36,701 bases of DNA from an uncultured Muriicola sp. Lineage in GTDB: Bacteria; Bacteroidota; Bacteroidia; Flavobacteriales; Flavobacteriaceae. The translations under genes and the position numbers were made by a program. The notes beneath the pieces are model-generated. The model ran no database searches, was not told the DNA's origin, and worked only from the letters and a program-made list of their open reading frames with translations. The stretch lies in assembly GCF_947258935.1 (NCBI RefSeq), contig NZ_CAMYKH010000013.1, positions 1 to 36,701 on the forward strand, read 5' to 3'. Positions 23,732 to 32,926 of the stretch are shown here, piece after piece (within the stretch, counting starts at the first letter, position 1; each line of letters starts with the position of its first letter).

Positions 23732-24277
23732 TTAAGCCTTTTTTAATTTGTCTATGTGCAGCTTGCGTAATTTGTTGAGTTTTGGAGTGATCACAAAACT
23801 GCAATACCCCTGGCTGGAATTGTTCTTGTAATAATTCTGGTGATATTCTTCTGCCTCATAAAAAGTGGCCAAGGGACTTACTTCTGTCACAATGGGGGCA
23901 TCAAAAGATGCTGCCAACTCTGCAATAACAATGTCTGCCGTTAGTTTTTGTTCTTCATTATGGTAATAGATAACAGATCTGTATTGAGTACCCACATCAG
24001 CACCCTGTCTATTCATGGTGGTAGGATCATGGGTGGTCATAAAGATCACTAAAAGGTCGCGGTAGGATAGTACCTCCGGATCATAGGTGATCTGCACTAC
24101 CTCGGCATGCCCGCTTAAACCCGAACAGACTTCCCTATAGGTTGGTTTACCAGGTGCATTACCACCCGTATAGCCAGAAACCACTTTATGGATCCCTTTT
24201 ACTTCCTGGAAAACAGCTTCTGTACACCAGAAACATCCACCGCCAACTGTGGCAACTTCATAGGTGGGATTACTCAT
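23732..24277 (-). CDS. msrA: Peptide-methionine (S)-S-oxide reductase
   Basis: 181 residues. Reduces the S form of methionine sulfoxide in proteins. The signature GGGCFWC (12-18) holds the catalytic Cys15, and a likely resolving Cys lies in [10 protein letters not shown] near 157. VVSGYTGG and the EVVQITYDP and EYHQNYY segments are also typical. No signal peptide, so cytoplasmic. It overlaps msrB by eight bases, so the pair repairs both sulfoxide epimers from one message. Confidence 0.96.
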   Translation of the reverse strand: MSNPTYEVATVGGGCFWCTEAVFQEVKGIHKVVSGYTGGNAPGKPTYREVCSGLSGHAEVVQITYDPEVLSYRDLLVIFMTTHDPTTMNRQGADVGTQYRSVIYYHNEEQKLTADIVIAELAASFDAPIVTEVSPLATFYEAEEYHQNYYKNNSSQGYCSFVITPKLNKLRKLHIDKLKKA

Positions 24278-24731
24278 TGATCTTAGCTTCTTTTAGGAGT
24301 TCCATTGATTCAGAATTAATGCAATAACGCAAACCGCCTGGTTCGGGACCATCGGGAAATACATGACCTAAATGGGCATCACAGGTATTACACATTACCT
24401 CCACCCGTACCATTCCATAAGAACTGTCTTTATCATACTGTATCGCATTTTCCTTTATGGGTTGAGTAAAACTGGGCCAGCCTGTTCCCGAATCAAATTT
24501 AATGGTGGAATCAAAAAGAGGGGTACCGCAACACACACAGGCATATTTTCCAGCGTCGTAAATACTGCAAAGCGCTCCGGAATGAGGAGATTCTGTCCCT
24601 TTCTGACGTGTGATCCTGAATTGTACAGGAGTTAGGATCTTCTTCCATTCAGTTTCGGTTTTTTCTACTCTTGTATCGGGAACCGGATTGCCGCTTACTG
24701 CATAGTGTATAACATCTTTCCAAGTGAGCAT
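24270..24731 (-). CDS. msrB: Peptide-methionine (R)-S-oxide reductase
   Basis: 153 residues. Reduces the R form of methionine sulfoxide. The zinc site is formed by two Cys pairs, Cys65/Cys68 and Cys114/Cys117 ([12 protein letters not shown]). The catalytic Cys137 lies in LRYCINS; Cys55 is a possible resolving residue. SGTGWPSF is the conserved substrate-site stretch. No signal peptide. First gene of the msrB-msrA pair. The 145-base gap upstream is shared with the divergent nuclease gene; TACCTTTA there is one mismatch from a -7 box. Confidence 0.96.
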   Translation of the reverse strand: MLTWKDVIHYAVSGNPVPDTRVEKTETEWKKILTPVQFRITRQKGTESPHSGALCSIYDAGKYACVCCGTPLFDSTIKFDSGTGWPSFTQPIKENAIQYDKDSSYGMVRVEVMCNTCDAHLGHVFPDGPEPGGLRYCINSESMELLKEAKINE

Positions 24732-24876
24732 GTTCTATTTCTTTCTTTAAAATTAGTATTGTTTGAATCCGATGTATAGTCGAATTTCTTCATTTATCCT
24801 TACAACATAAAGGTAGGGCTTCCTCCTTAAAATTGATGTATTTTAGTCAGGTCAAAAATTACCTTGAAATTATCTT

Positions 24877-25686
24877 ATGAGATCAGTAAAAAAAGACCGA
24901 CTTATCTATACGGTCTTACTACTACTAGTTATGATTCTTTTTTGGGCTATTGAGAAATTCTTTTGGCCAAATAATACCGAAGTAGCCGTATTTGAAGAGG
25001 GAAAGGCGATTCCTTCGTATATACTTCCTTCTTCAACAACTAATACTGAGATCTTTCATAACTATTACGGGCTTTCTTATAATGAGTCTGAAGAACAGGC
25101 AGAATGGGTTGTGTATGAGTTGAAGCGATCTCATATAACTTCAGACGATCGTAAAAGACCTTATTTTGTTGAAGATCCCAAAGTAGCTTCACAGTCTGCA
25201 GATTGGCGAAATTATAAGAACTCAGGATATGACAGGGGTCATTTATGCCCAGCTGGGGATCGCAGGTTTTCGGAAGCGGCCTATAATGAGACCTTTTATA
25301 CCAGCAATATAAGTCCAATGAAGCGAGATTTTAACGCTGGAGTTTGGAACAGATTGGAAATGAGGGTTAGGCAATGGGCCAAGAAGTACGATTCCGTCTA
25401 TGTCATTACCGGGGGTGTTTTAAAAAAAGGATTGCCCTCTATTGGGTATGAGTCTGTAGCTGTGCCAGATGCCTTTTTTAAAATAATTGTACGTGGTGCC
25501 CCGGGTGGTCTTAAAACAATCACTTTTCTAATACCACATCAGGAAACAGACAAACAACTGACAGAGTTCCAGGTTTCTATAGACCAACTTGAAGGGGAAA
25601 CAGGGATCGATTTTTTTCGGGAATTAGAAGATGAAGAGGAAGACCTTTTGGAAAAGGAAGTGAAACAATCGCGTTGGCGTTATTAG
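24877..25686 (+). CDS. Membrane-anchored DNA/RNA non-specific endonuclease (NUC1)
   Basis: 269 residues. An N-terminal basic stretch and one hydrophobic helix (about 10-28) anchor the protein, with the domain probably outside the cytoplasm. The NUC1 beta-beta-alpha-metal site is intact: DRGH (119-122, general base His122) and NAGVWNRLE (153-161, metal Asn153, Glu161), with TSNISPM between. It cuts DNA and RNA without sequence preference; likely uses are nutrient recovery or removing extracellular nucleic acid. The C-terminus is acidic. The stop overlaps the rodA stop on the other strand by four bases. No partner immunity gene is next to it. Confidence 0.9.
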   Translation: MRSVKKDRLIYTVLLLLVMILFWAIEKFFWPNNTEVAVFEEGKAIPSYILPSSTTNTEIFHNYYGLSYNESEEQAEWVVYELKRSHITSDDRKRPYFVEDPKVASQSADWRNYKNSGYDRGHLCPAGDRRFSEAAYNETFYTSNISPMKRDFNAGVWNRLEMRVRQWAKKYDSVYVITGGVLKKGLPSIGYESVAVPDAFFKIIVRGAPGGLKTITFLIPHQETDKQLTEFQVSIDQLEGETGIDFFRELEDEEEDLLEKEVKQSRWRY

Positions 25687-26966
25687 TGCCATTCATTTAG
25701 CCTGTTTGCATCTAGCTTTAAGAAAATAAACAGCAGGGCTGTAAAGCCAAGTAAGGCTGAACCCCCATAGCTAAAGAAGGGCAGGGGAATCCCTACGGTG
25801 GGAACGATTCCGGTAACCATCCCTATATTGATAAAATAGTGGATGAGTAAAATGGAAATGACTCCATAGCCATACATCCGGCTAAAGTCACTTTTTTGAC
25901 GCTCAGCAAGATGTACCAGTCGGAGTAGCAATATGGTAAATAGTATAACAACGGTTGCAGTACCGGCAAATCCCCATTCTTCGCCAACGGTGCTAAAGAT
26001 ATAGTCAGTATGTTGTTCCGGAACAAAGTCGCCTTTAGTTCGTGTACCTTCTAAAAATCCCTTTCCAAAGATACCTCCAGATTCTATTGCTTTTTCGGAT
26101 TGGTACGTATTATATCCAATGGTCTTTCTGATCTCTTCTAATTTTTCAGGATCTTTTTCTAGTCGAAGCCAAAGACTAAATCTGTCGCGATGCCTTTGCT
26201 CAAAAACATTTTCAAAAACAAAATTTACAGAGAGTGAAAAAACAATTGTAATAATAAAGAAAAGGCTGAGAGGTAGAATAGGTACTTTAAAGCTGGATTT
26301 TTTTACCAACAGAAAGGTTGCAATGATTAGGGCGAGACTGATACTCACCCATATAGTCCCAAACATGAGTGTGGTAATAAAGATTATTATGGCCAGTAGC
26401 GCGATCCCTAAATAGAAAAGGGGAAATCCTTCCCTGAAAAGCACAAAAACCAGAGCCAGGAATACAATAGCGCTACCGGGATCGGGCTGAGGTATTATGA
26501 GCAAAGCCGGGATAAGTATGATCAACAGGGCAAAAAGTTGATCTTTGGTACGTTTAATATCGGTCTGGATATCACTGAGGTATTTAGCCAGGGCTAGAGC
26601 TGTGGCAAATTTAGCTAACTCAGAGGGTTGTAGATTGAAAAATCCCAGGTCGTACCAGGAAGTAGCACCTGCTATGGTCTTCCCAAAAAGAAAAAGCCCA
26701 AGTAGAAGCACCATGGTAATAATGTACAGCAGACTTGAGAAACGTTCATAGAAATGGGCTTCCAAAGACAAGAAGATAAAAGCTGCCAACAAGCTTACAC
26801 CAATAAAAAATAGTTGCTTCCCGTACAGCTCATTAAAATCAAAAATGGAAGAATTACTATCAGAAAAGGTACTAGAGTAGATATTGACCCAGCCAATGGT
26901 AATTAGCATCAAGAAGATAAAAATGGTTAACCAATCTACCCTTTTTAGGACACTTTTACCAGACAT
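25683..26966 (-). CDS. rodA: Rod-shape SEDS glycosyltransferase RodA
   Basis: 427 residues, about ten membrane helices of the FtsW/RodA/SpoVE family. Family segments are DLGFFNLQPSELAKFA, PQPDPGSAIVFLALVFVLFR, and the C-terminal GIVPTVGIPLPFFSYGGSALL. It polymerises lipid II into glycan chains for side-wall growth, working with PBP2. It overlaps mrdA by 11 bases and is the last gene of the mreBCD-mrdA-rodA operon. I see no terminator after it; its stop overlaps the convergent nuclease stop. Confidence 0.95.
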   Translation of the reverse strand: MSGKSVLKRVDWLTIFIFLMLITIGWVNIYSSTFSDSNSSIFDFNELYGKQLFFIGVSLLAAFIFLSLEAHFYERFSSLLYIITMVLLLGLFLFGKTIAGATSWYDLGFFNLQPSELAKFATALALAKYLSDIQTDIKRTKDQLFALLIILIPALLIIPQPDPGSAIVFLALVFVLFREGFPLFYLGIALLAIIIFITTLMFGTIWVSISLALIIATFLLVKKSSFKVPILPLSLFFIITIVFSLSVNFVFENVFEQRHRDRFSLWLRLEKDPEKLEEIRKTIGYNTYQSEKAIESGGIFGKGFLEGTRTKGDFVPEQHTDYIFSTVGEEWGFAGTATVVILFTILLLRLVHLAERQKSDFSRMYGYGVISILLIHYFINIGMVTGIVPTVGIPLPFFSYGGSALLGFTALLFIFLKLDANRLNEWH

Positions 26967-28824
26967 ACTCGTTTATCTTGAACTCCTCTCCACTATATGG
27001 TTTTGCATATTCTGCATCCAGGGTTTTTTCCAACATGCGCTTCTCCAGATCGATCCTTGAAATCTCTCCTTTGAGGTATTTTTCAATAAGCAGTGAAGCA
27101 ATATGACCAGCATACCTGGAACCATAATACCCATGCTCAATATAAACCGCAAGTGCAATTTTTGGATTATCAACAGGGGCAAAAGCAACAAATACAGAAT
27201 GATCGGTTAGTTGGGTACGGACGCCATTAATTTTGGTATAGTTTTCTACGGTTCCGGTTTTACCGGCGATATTAATACCTGGGATCTGCAGCCATTTGGC
27301 CGTACCTTTTGTATATACATCTGCCATTCCCTGTATGATAGGACCGAAGTACTGCTTCTCTATGGTCGTATAATGAGGCGTGGTATATTTAGGATCTTCA
27401 ATAGGCTCTCCCGAAATAGTTTTGATAATATGAGGGGTATAAAAGAACCCTCTATTTGCTATTGCGGCTGTCATATTGGCGAGTTGGATAGGTGTTGCAG
27501 AAACTTCGCCCTGTCCTATTGCATTTGAAATGATATAGGAAGAAGCCCACCTATTATCTCCGTATACCCTGTCATAGTATGCCTTGTTTGGCACTCTTCC
27601 TTTTCTTCCTGTTGGTAGGTCATATCCAAGGAAATCGCCTAAACCAAAGCTTTTAATGTGTTTCTCCCAAACATCCATACCTTCATCGGTCGTAGGATAT
27701 TTGTCGTATATTTTTCGAAATGTACCCGCGAAATATGCATTACAAGATTTATAAATGCCAGAGTTCATGTTCCTTAAGCCACCGCCACAATGACATCCTC
27801 TTTTCTTATTTCCAACATAAAACCCGTTATAACACCTTATGGTAGTCTCCGGTTTTATGACACCTTCCTGAAGAGCAATAAGGGCATTTAGTGTTTTAAA
27901 CGGTGACCCCGGAGAGGGCTGCGCAAGAAGTGCCCTGTCCCAGGTGGGTTTGGATATTGTATCGTAGTGCAGCTTACTATAGTTTTTAGACCGTTCCCTT
28001 CCTACAAGTAAAGCGGGATCGTATGTGGGCCCCGAGATTAGGGCAAGGATCTCACCAGAATTGGGCTCAATGGCTACTATGCCGCCGCGTTTTCCATTCA
28101 TAAGACGTTCTCCGTACTCTTGTAAAACCTTGTCTAGTGTTACATGTATTTCTTTACCCTGTTCCGGAAGGGTATCCATGGTTCCTTCTTTATAGGGACC
28201 AATAACTCTGTTAAACCTATCCTTCTGAATATATTTAACACCTTTTATACCCCTTAGATAATCCTCATACTGTTTTTCAATCCCGGTTCTTCCGGTGAGC
28301 TCTCCTTGTATGTAATAGGGATTCTTTTTAATATCAGCCTCATTTACTTCGGAGATATACCCTAAAACATTAGCACTACTATGGCTAGCGTAATAACGAA
28401 GCGATCTTTTTTGGATATAAAAACCTTCGTACTTCCTCATTTTTTCCTGCAGACGTGCGTAGTCTTCTTTAGAAAGCTGAGGGACAAGTACAGAAGGAAG
28501 ACGTGGCGAATACACCCTTGCCTTTTTTAATTTATCGGTAAACTTAGTTTTGTCAATACCCAGCAGTGAACAAAATTCAAGCGTATCCAGGGGCTTTACT
28601 TCTCTTGGAATGACCATCACATCGTACGCCGGTTGATTGGCTACCAGTAGTTCACCATTTCTGTCATAAATATAACCTCGTTCAGGATAATCGTATATGG
28701 CCTTAATGGCGGTATCTTCCAAAATCTGGGTAGAGGAAGAACTAAAGATCTGTAAATAGGATAGCCTGCCAATAAAGGTGAAGCCAATGATCACAATGAT
28801 GGAAGAAAGTAAAATTTTTTTCAT
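26956..28824 (-). CDS. mrdA: Penicillin-binding protein 2
   Basis: 622 residues. An N-terminal membrane anchor (about 5-25), a pedestal/dimerisation region with ERGYIYDRNGELLVAN, and a transpeptidase domain: nucleophile Ser307 in SPFK, SCN (360-362) and KTG (522-524). It cross-links peptidoglycan during elongation with RodA. The overlap with mreD is four bases (ATGA) and with rodA eleven, so the group is tightly coupled. A cysteine-rich stretch (331-361: Cys331, 344, 346, 361) lies just before SCN. Confidence 0.96.
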   Translation of the reverse strand: MKKILLSSIIVIIGFTFIGRLSYLQIFSSSSTQILEDTAIKAIYDYPERGYIYDRNGELLVANQPAYDVMVIPREVKPLDTLEFCSLLGIDKTKFTDKLKKARVYSPRLPSVLVPQLSKEDYARLQEKMRKYEGFYIQKRSLRYYASHSSANVLGYISEVNEADIKKNPYYIQGELTGRTGIEKQYEDYLRGIKGVKYIQKDRFNRVIGPYKEGTMDTLPEQGKEIHVTLDKVLQEYGERLMNGKRGGIVAIEPNSGEILALISGPTYDPALLVGRERSKNYSKLHYDTISKPTWDRALLAQPSPGSPFKTLNALIALQEGVIKPETTIRCYNGFYVGNKKRGCHCGGGLRNMNSGIYKSCNAYFAGTFRKIYDKYPTTDEGMDVWEKHIKSFGLGDFLGYDLPTGRKGRVPNKAYYDRVYGDNRWASSYIISNAIGQGEVSATPIQLANMTAAIANRGFFYTPHIIKTISGEPIEDPKYTTPHYTTIEKQYFGPIIQGMADVYTKGTAKWLQIPGINIAGKTGTVENYTKINGVRTQLTDHSVFVAFAPVDNPKIALAVYIEHGYYGSRYAGHIASLLIEKYLKGEISRIDLEKRMLEKTLDAEYAKPYSGEEFKINEYVW

Positions 28825-29330
28825 TCTTTCTCTGCACTAAAAAGTGATGTAATTAAAACACATAGTAAGAGGGATCCTATGCTTGTAAATACTATTTTTT
28901 TCAAAAGTAAGAGCAAATGGTCCAAACTAAAAATTTCGAGCAAAAAGAAAATAGTATGATGCCCTATTATTAGAAACGCTAAAAATGTAATTTGTTGTGC
29001 CTTAGTAGTATTGGTTAATTTAAAACTTTGAAATTCAAAGTTTACACCAAAGACGAAACGCATAATTGCTGGCCGCAAATAGGCCATGGTTATACATGCT
29101 ATGGTATGAAAGGCGAGGGTGTCTGAAAAAACATCAATGGTGAACCCCAGCAAGAAGCTTATCAAAATAAAAACACCTCGGCGCTGCTTGATAGGATACC
29201 AATACAAGAAAAGAATATATATCATCGGGTTGATAAACCCCATAAAATTGAGTTTATTAAATACCAATACCTGCGCCAGTACCAGGAGCAAAAATCGCAG
29301 GGCATTTATGAGATATACATTATTGGTCAT
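28821..29330 (-). CDS. mreD: Rod-shape determining membrane protein MreD
   Basis: 169 residues, about five membrane helices and little else, as is usual for MreD. Motifs are weak in this family; the call rests on length, helix pattern and position between mreC and mrdA, which it overlaps by 11 and 4 bases. It belongs to the inner-membrane part of the elongation machine. Confidence 0.88.
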   Translation of the reverse strand: MTNNVYLINALRFLLLVLAQVLVFNKLNFMGFINPMIYILFLYWYPIKQRRGVFILISFLLGFTIDVFSDTLAFHTIACITMAYLRPAIMRFVFGVNFEFQSFKLTNTTKAQQITFLAFLIIGHHTIFFLLEIFSLDHLLLLLKKIVFTSIGSLLLCVLITSLFSAEKE

Positions 29331-30138
29331 TACTTATCTTTTCTTCCAAACTTCGTATTTCAGCAGCATTCTCATTTCTGATAATGTACACCTGTTTAAT
29401 ATTAGTCATGTCGTTGAACAATGCCACTTCAATATTGTAAAAACTTTGGGAAGTCGTAAGGTCGAACTTCTTTATAGTTCCAATAGGAATGTTTTCTGGA
29501 AAGATGCTAGACATGGCCCCTGTTACAATAGTGTCGCCAATGTTTAATGGCACCATTCTGGGGATATCTTCTAATTGCACCACATCGAACCGATTAGTGT
29601 CCCACTTTAACGAGCCAAAATTATTAGTGTTCTTGATCTTCGCATTGATGTTCGATTTAGTGTTCAATAGGCTTTGCACCGCTGCAAATTTCGTGGTGGT
29701 GTGTTCTACGATCCCTAGAATTCCCTGGGAAGTAATGACCCCCATATCTTGTTCTAAACCATCTCGGGAGCCTTTGTTGATGGTAATATAATTGTTGCGA
29801 AGCGAATAGCTATTCTTTATGATCTTCGCGGGAATGATCTGAAAAGTAAAGGAATCTAATTCCTGAGATGTTATTTCTTTTACTTCATCATTGAACAACA
29901 GTGAACGTAATTTAGTGTTCTCTTCTACTAATTTATTGTTCTCTTCCCTAAGGTCAAAATAGTCTGTAATACTCGATTCTGTATTATAAATACTGCCTGA
30001 TACCCAATTGGCAGAATTAAAAAAACGAGCTCTGTGGTAGGAATGAGATTGAATACTCAGGCTCATTCCCACAAATAATAAGAAAAGATAAAGCAACGTG
30101 GTCTTGTTGCGAAGGATGAAGTTGATAATCTGCTGCAT
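29320..30138 (-). CDS. mreC: Rod-shape determining protein MreC
   Basis: 272 residues. One N-terminal membrane helix (about 12-28), a helical coiled-coil segment (about 52-80, DLREENNKLVEENTKLRSLL), then the beta-barrel-like periplasmic domain with DQDMGVITSQGILGIV-type sequence. It scaffolds PBP2 and MreB at the site of wall growth. It follows mreB after 76 bases and overlaps mreD. Confidence 0.94.
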   Translation of the reverse strand: MQQIINFILRNKTTLLYLFLLFVGMSLSIQSHSYHRARFFNSANWVSGSIYNTESSITDYFDLREENNKLVEENTKLRSLLFNDEVKEITSQELDSFTFQIIPAKIIKNSYSLRNNYITINKGSRDGLEQDMGVITSQGILGIVEHTTTKFAAVQSLLNTKSNINAKIKNTNNFGSLKWDTNRFDVVQLEDIPRMVPLNIGDTIVTGAMSSIFPENIPIGTIKKFDLTTSQSFYNIEVALFNDMTNIKQVYIIRNENAAEIRSLEEKISNDQ

Positions 30139-30214
30139 TCACTTTATCTATTGGATGCTCTCATCTACTTCATGAAAGAACCTCTAAGACCCGTTAACGG
30201 ATCATATTGAGGAA

Positions 30215-31243
30215 CTATTTGATGAGAATACTTTTGTAGCGTTCTAAATTTTTAAGAGCAATACCTGTACCTCTTACAACAGCCCTCAATGGATCTTCTG
30301 CAATATACACAGGTAGATCCGTTTTTTGAGAAAGTCTTCGGTCCAGGCCTCTTAGCATAGATCCTCCACCGGCAAGGTAGATCCCTGTATTGTAAATATC
30401 TGCGGCTAGTTCTGGAGGAGTTTGTGACAAGGTTTCCATAACAGCATCCTCTACACGTAAAATAGACTTGTCTAAAGCCTTCGCGATCTCCCGATACGAA
30501 ATGGATACTTGTTTTGGCTTTCCTGTTAAAAGGTCCCTTCCCTGCACAGACATTTCATCTGGCGGTGATTGTAAGTCCTCCGTGGCAGAACCTATGGTGA
30601 TCTTAATATTTTCTGCAGTGGTTTCTCCAACGTATAAATTGTGTTGGGTACGCATATAATAAATGATGTCATTGGTGAAAACATCCCCTGCAATTTTAAC
30701 CGACTTGTCACAAACAATACCACCCAGAGCTATGACAGCAATTTCCGTTGTTCCTCCACCTATATCTACGATCATATTTCCTTTGGGCTGCATAATATCT
30801 AGTCCTATACCTATAGCTGCAGCCATAGGTTCGTGAATAAGATATACCTCTTTTCCATTGACACGTTCTGCCGACTCTTTTACAGCGCGCATCTCAACCT
30901 CTGTAATTCCTGATGGAATACAGATCACCATTCTTAAAGCAGGTGGAAACCATTTTTTCTTTAAAGCCGGTATGTTCTTAATGAACATATTGATCATCTT
31001 TTCCGAGGCGTCAAAATCTGCAATTACACCATCCTTCAGTGGGCGAATGGTCTTTATATTTTCATGGGTTTTACCCTGCATTTGGTTGGCTTCCCTACCT
31101 ACGGCAATGATCTTTCCTGTAATTCTGTCTCGGGCTACGATAGAAGGACTATCTACTACCACTTTATCATTATGTATGATCAGGGTATTGGCGGTTCCAA
31201 GGTCGATAGCAATCTCCTCGGTTAAAAAATCAAAAAATCCCAT
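30215..31243 (-). CDS. mreB: Actin-like rod-shape protein MreB
   Basis: 342 residues, the normal length. Actin-fold nucleotide motifs: DLGTANTLI near the N-terminus, DIGGGTTEIAVI near 165, and LAGGGSMLRGLDRRL near 300. Filaments of MreB direct side-wall synthesis. A TACTTTTG box lies 46-53 bases before its ATG, in the 59-base gap after purH, so the rod operon can start here as well as by read-through from purH. Confidence 0.97.
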   Translation of the reverse strand: MGFFDFLTEEIAIDLGTANTLIIHNDKVVVDSPSIVARDRITGKIIAVGREANQMQGKTHENIKTIRPLKDGVIADFDASEKMINMFIKNIPALKKKWFPPALRMVICIPSGITEVEMRAVKESAERVNGKEVYLIHEPMAAAIGIGLDIMQPKGNMIVDIGGGTTEIAVIALGGIVCDKSVKIAGDVFTNDIIYYMRTQHNLYVGETTAENIKITIGSATEDLQSPPDEMSVQGRDLLTGKPKQVSISYREIAKALDKSILRVEDAVMETLSQTPPELAADIYNTGIYLAGGGSMLRGLDRRLSQKTDLPVYIAEDPLRAVVRGTGIALKNLERYKSILIK

Positions 31244-31288
31244 TATGATTGTTTAGTTTGGTTTAGATAAACGGGTGCATTTCATCGA

Positions 31289-31296
31289 CAAAAGTA
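31289..31296 (-). promoter_or_regulatory. -7 box TACTTTTG ahead of mreB
   Basis: On the minus strand TACTTTTG matches TAnnTTTG exactly. It lies in the short purH-mreB gap and would give a leader of about 40 bases. No obvious -33 TTG. It suggests that mreBCD-mrdA-rodA has its own promoter. Confidence 0.5.
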
Positions 31297-31302
31297 GTAA
31301 AA

Positions 31303-32835
31303 TTAATGTTTAAAATGACGTGTGCCAGTCATTACCATAGCAATTTCATTCTCATTGCAATAATCTACACTTAATTGATCCTTAATTGAGCCTCCAGGTT
31401 GTATTACGCTGGTAATTCCATTCGTATGAGCAATCTCTACACAATCTGGGAATGGAAAGAAGGCATCACTAGCCATCACAGCACCATCCAGATCAAACTT
31501 AAAGGTTTGAGCCTTGTGGATCGCCTGGTTGAGAGCATCTACCCTGGAGGTCTGCCCGGTTCCACTGGCACATAGTTGCCGGTTCTTGGCCAGGACTATG
31601 GTATTCGATTTGGTATGCTTACAGAGTTTAGAGGCAAAAATAAGATCCTGTAGTTCACGCTCTGAAGGTTTTTTTGCGGTAACATAATTGAGTTTATCCA
31701 GAGAATCGGTTACATGATCTTTATCTTGTACCAATACGCCATTTAAACAGCTTCTGACTATTGTTTCTGGAAGTGCAACTTCTTTTTGTATCAGAATGAT
31801 TCTATTTTTCTTGCCTTGTAAAATCTCCAAAGCTTCTTTTGAATAGGAATGGGCAATTACCACCTCACAAAATAACTTATGGATCTCTGTAGCTGTTTTG
31901 GCATCTATTTCCTTATTGCTAATAAGGATCCCGCCAAAGGCAGAGACCGGGTCGCCGGCCAGTGCGTCCACATAGGCCTTGTGTAGTGTATCTCTGGTGG
32001 CCAGACCACAGGCATTGTTGTGTTTTAAAATAGCGAACGTAGGGTCATCGCCCTGAAATTCACTCATAAGATTCACTGCTGCATCTACATCGAGTAAGTT
32101 GTTATAAGACAATTCTTTTCCATGTAGTTTGGTGAACATTGCATCAAAATCTCCGAAGAAAAAACCTCTCTGATGTGGGTTTTCCCCGTATCGTAAGACT
32201 TTGCCTTTTGTTTCACTGATCTTTAGTGCAGCCAATTCATGATTTTTATTAAAGTAATTGAAAATGGCAGTATCATAATGTGAAGACACATTAAATGCCT
32301 TTGCCGCATAGACCCTCCGTTGTTCCATGGAAGTACTTCCCTCTCCAATGGTGATCATGTTCAAAAATTCTTTATAATCTTCCATAGAAGAAACGCAAAG
32401 CACATCTTTGAAATTCTTTGCTGCTGCCCTTATAAGTGATATACCTCCAATGTCGATCTTTTCGATGATCTCTTGTTCTGTAGCGCCCGAAGCCACTGTT
32501 TTTTCAAAGGGATACAGATCAACGATCACAATATCTAATTGAGGAATATCAAATTCTTCCAATTGGGCAACATCCCCGTCATTATCCTGCCTGTTTAGGA
32601 TGCCTCCAAATACCTTTGGGTGTAAGGTTTTTACTCTGCCACCTAAGATGGAGGGATAACTTGTCACTTCCTCAACAGGCACTACATCTAGCCCCAGCGA
32701 TCGTATGAACGATTCTGTCCCTCCGGTAGAATACATAGTGATTCCTAGTTCCTGGAATTTTTTAACGATTGGTTCTAAACCGTCTTTATGAAAGACAGAA
32801 ATAAGTGCTGAAGTAGCTTTTTTAACAGTGCCCAT
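31303..32835 (-). CDS. purH: Bifunctional AICAR formyltransferase / IMP cyclohydrolase
   Basis: 510 residues, full length. Carries out the last two steps of purine synthesis. The N-terminal IMP cyclohydrolase (about 1-145; ALISVFHKDGLEPIV, TGGTESFIRSLGL, RVKTLHPKVFGGIL) is followed by the AICAR transformylase (about 150-510), with KHNNACGLA holding the catalytic Lys-His pair and DAFFPFPDCVEIA late in the protein. Both active sites look intact. A TACCTTTG promoter box precedes it. Confidence 0.97.
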   Translation of the reverse strand: MGTVKKATSALISVFHKDGLEPIVKKFQELGITMYSTGGTESFIRSLGLDVVPVEEVTSYPSILGGRVKTLHPKVFGGILNRQDNDGDVAQLEEFDIPQLDIVIVDLYPFEKTVASGATEQEIIEKIDIGGISLIRAAAKNFKDVLCVSSMEDYKEFLNMITIGEGSTSMEQRRVYAAKAFNVSSHYDTAIFNYFNKNHELAALKISETKGKVLRYGENPHQRGFFFGDFDAMFTKLHGKELSYNNLLDVDAAVNLMSEFQGDDPTFAILKHNNACGLATRDTLHKAYVDALAGDPVSAFGGILISNKEIDAKTATEIHKLFCEVVIAHSYSKEALEILQGKKNRIILIQKEVALPETIVRSCLNGVLVQDKDHVTDSLDKLNYVTAKKPSERELQDLIFASKLCKHTKSNTIVLAKNRQLCASGTGQTSRVDALNQAIHKAQTFKFDLDGAVMASDAFFPFPDCVEIAHTNGITSVIQPGGSIKDQLSVDYCNENEIAMVMTGTRHFKH

Positions 32836-32867
32836 TCTAATAGCTTTTAGTGCTTGGATTAAGAATT

Positions 32868-32875
32868 CAAAGGTA
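32868..32875 (-). promoter_or_regulatory. -7 box TACCTTTG ahead of purH
   Basis: On the minus strand TACCTTTG is a full match to TAnnTTTG, about 32 bases before the purH ATG. The -33 region is not clear. I see no purine riboswitch in the leader. Confidence 0.5.
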
Positions 32876-32926
32876 CTTTTTTAGCAGCTACGAAAATGCA
32901 GGTCTTATCAACAAAAAAGGAAAGTT

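Noticed and set aside
24877..25686. NUC1 endonuclease as a toxin or anti-phage effector
   Set aside because: It has no immunity gene, no secretion-system domain and no defence genes nearby. An N-terminal membrane anchor with a plain NUC1 domain fits a general surface nuclease.
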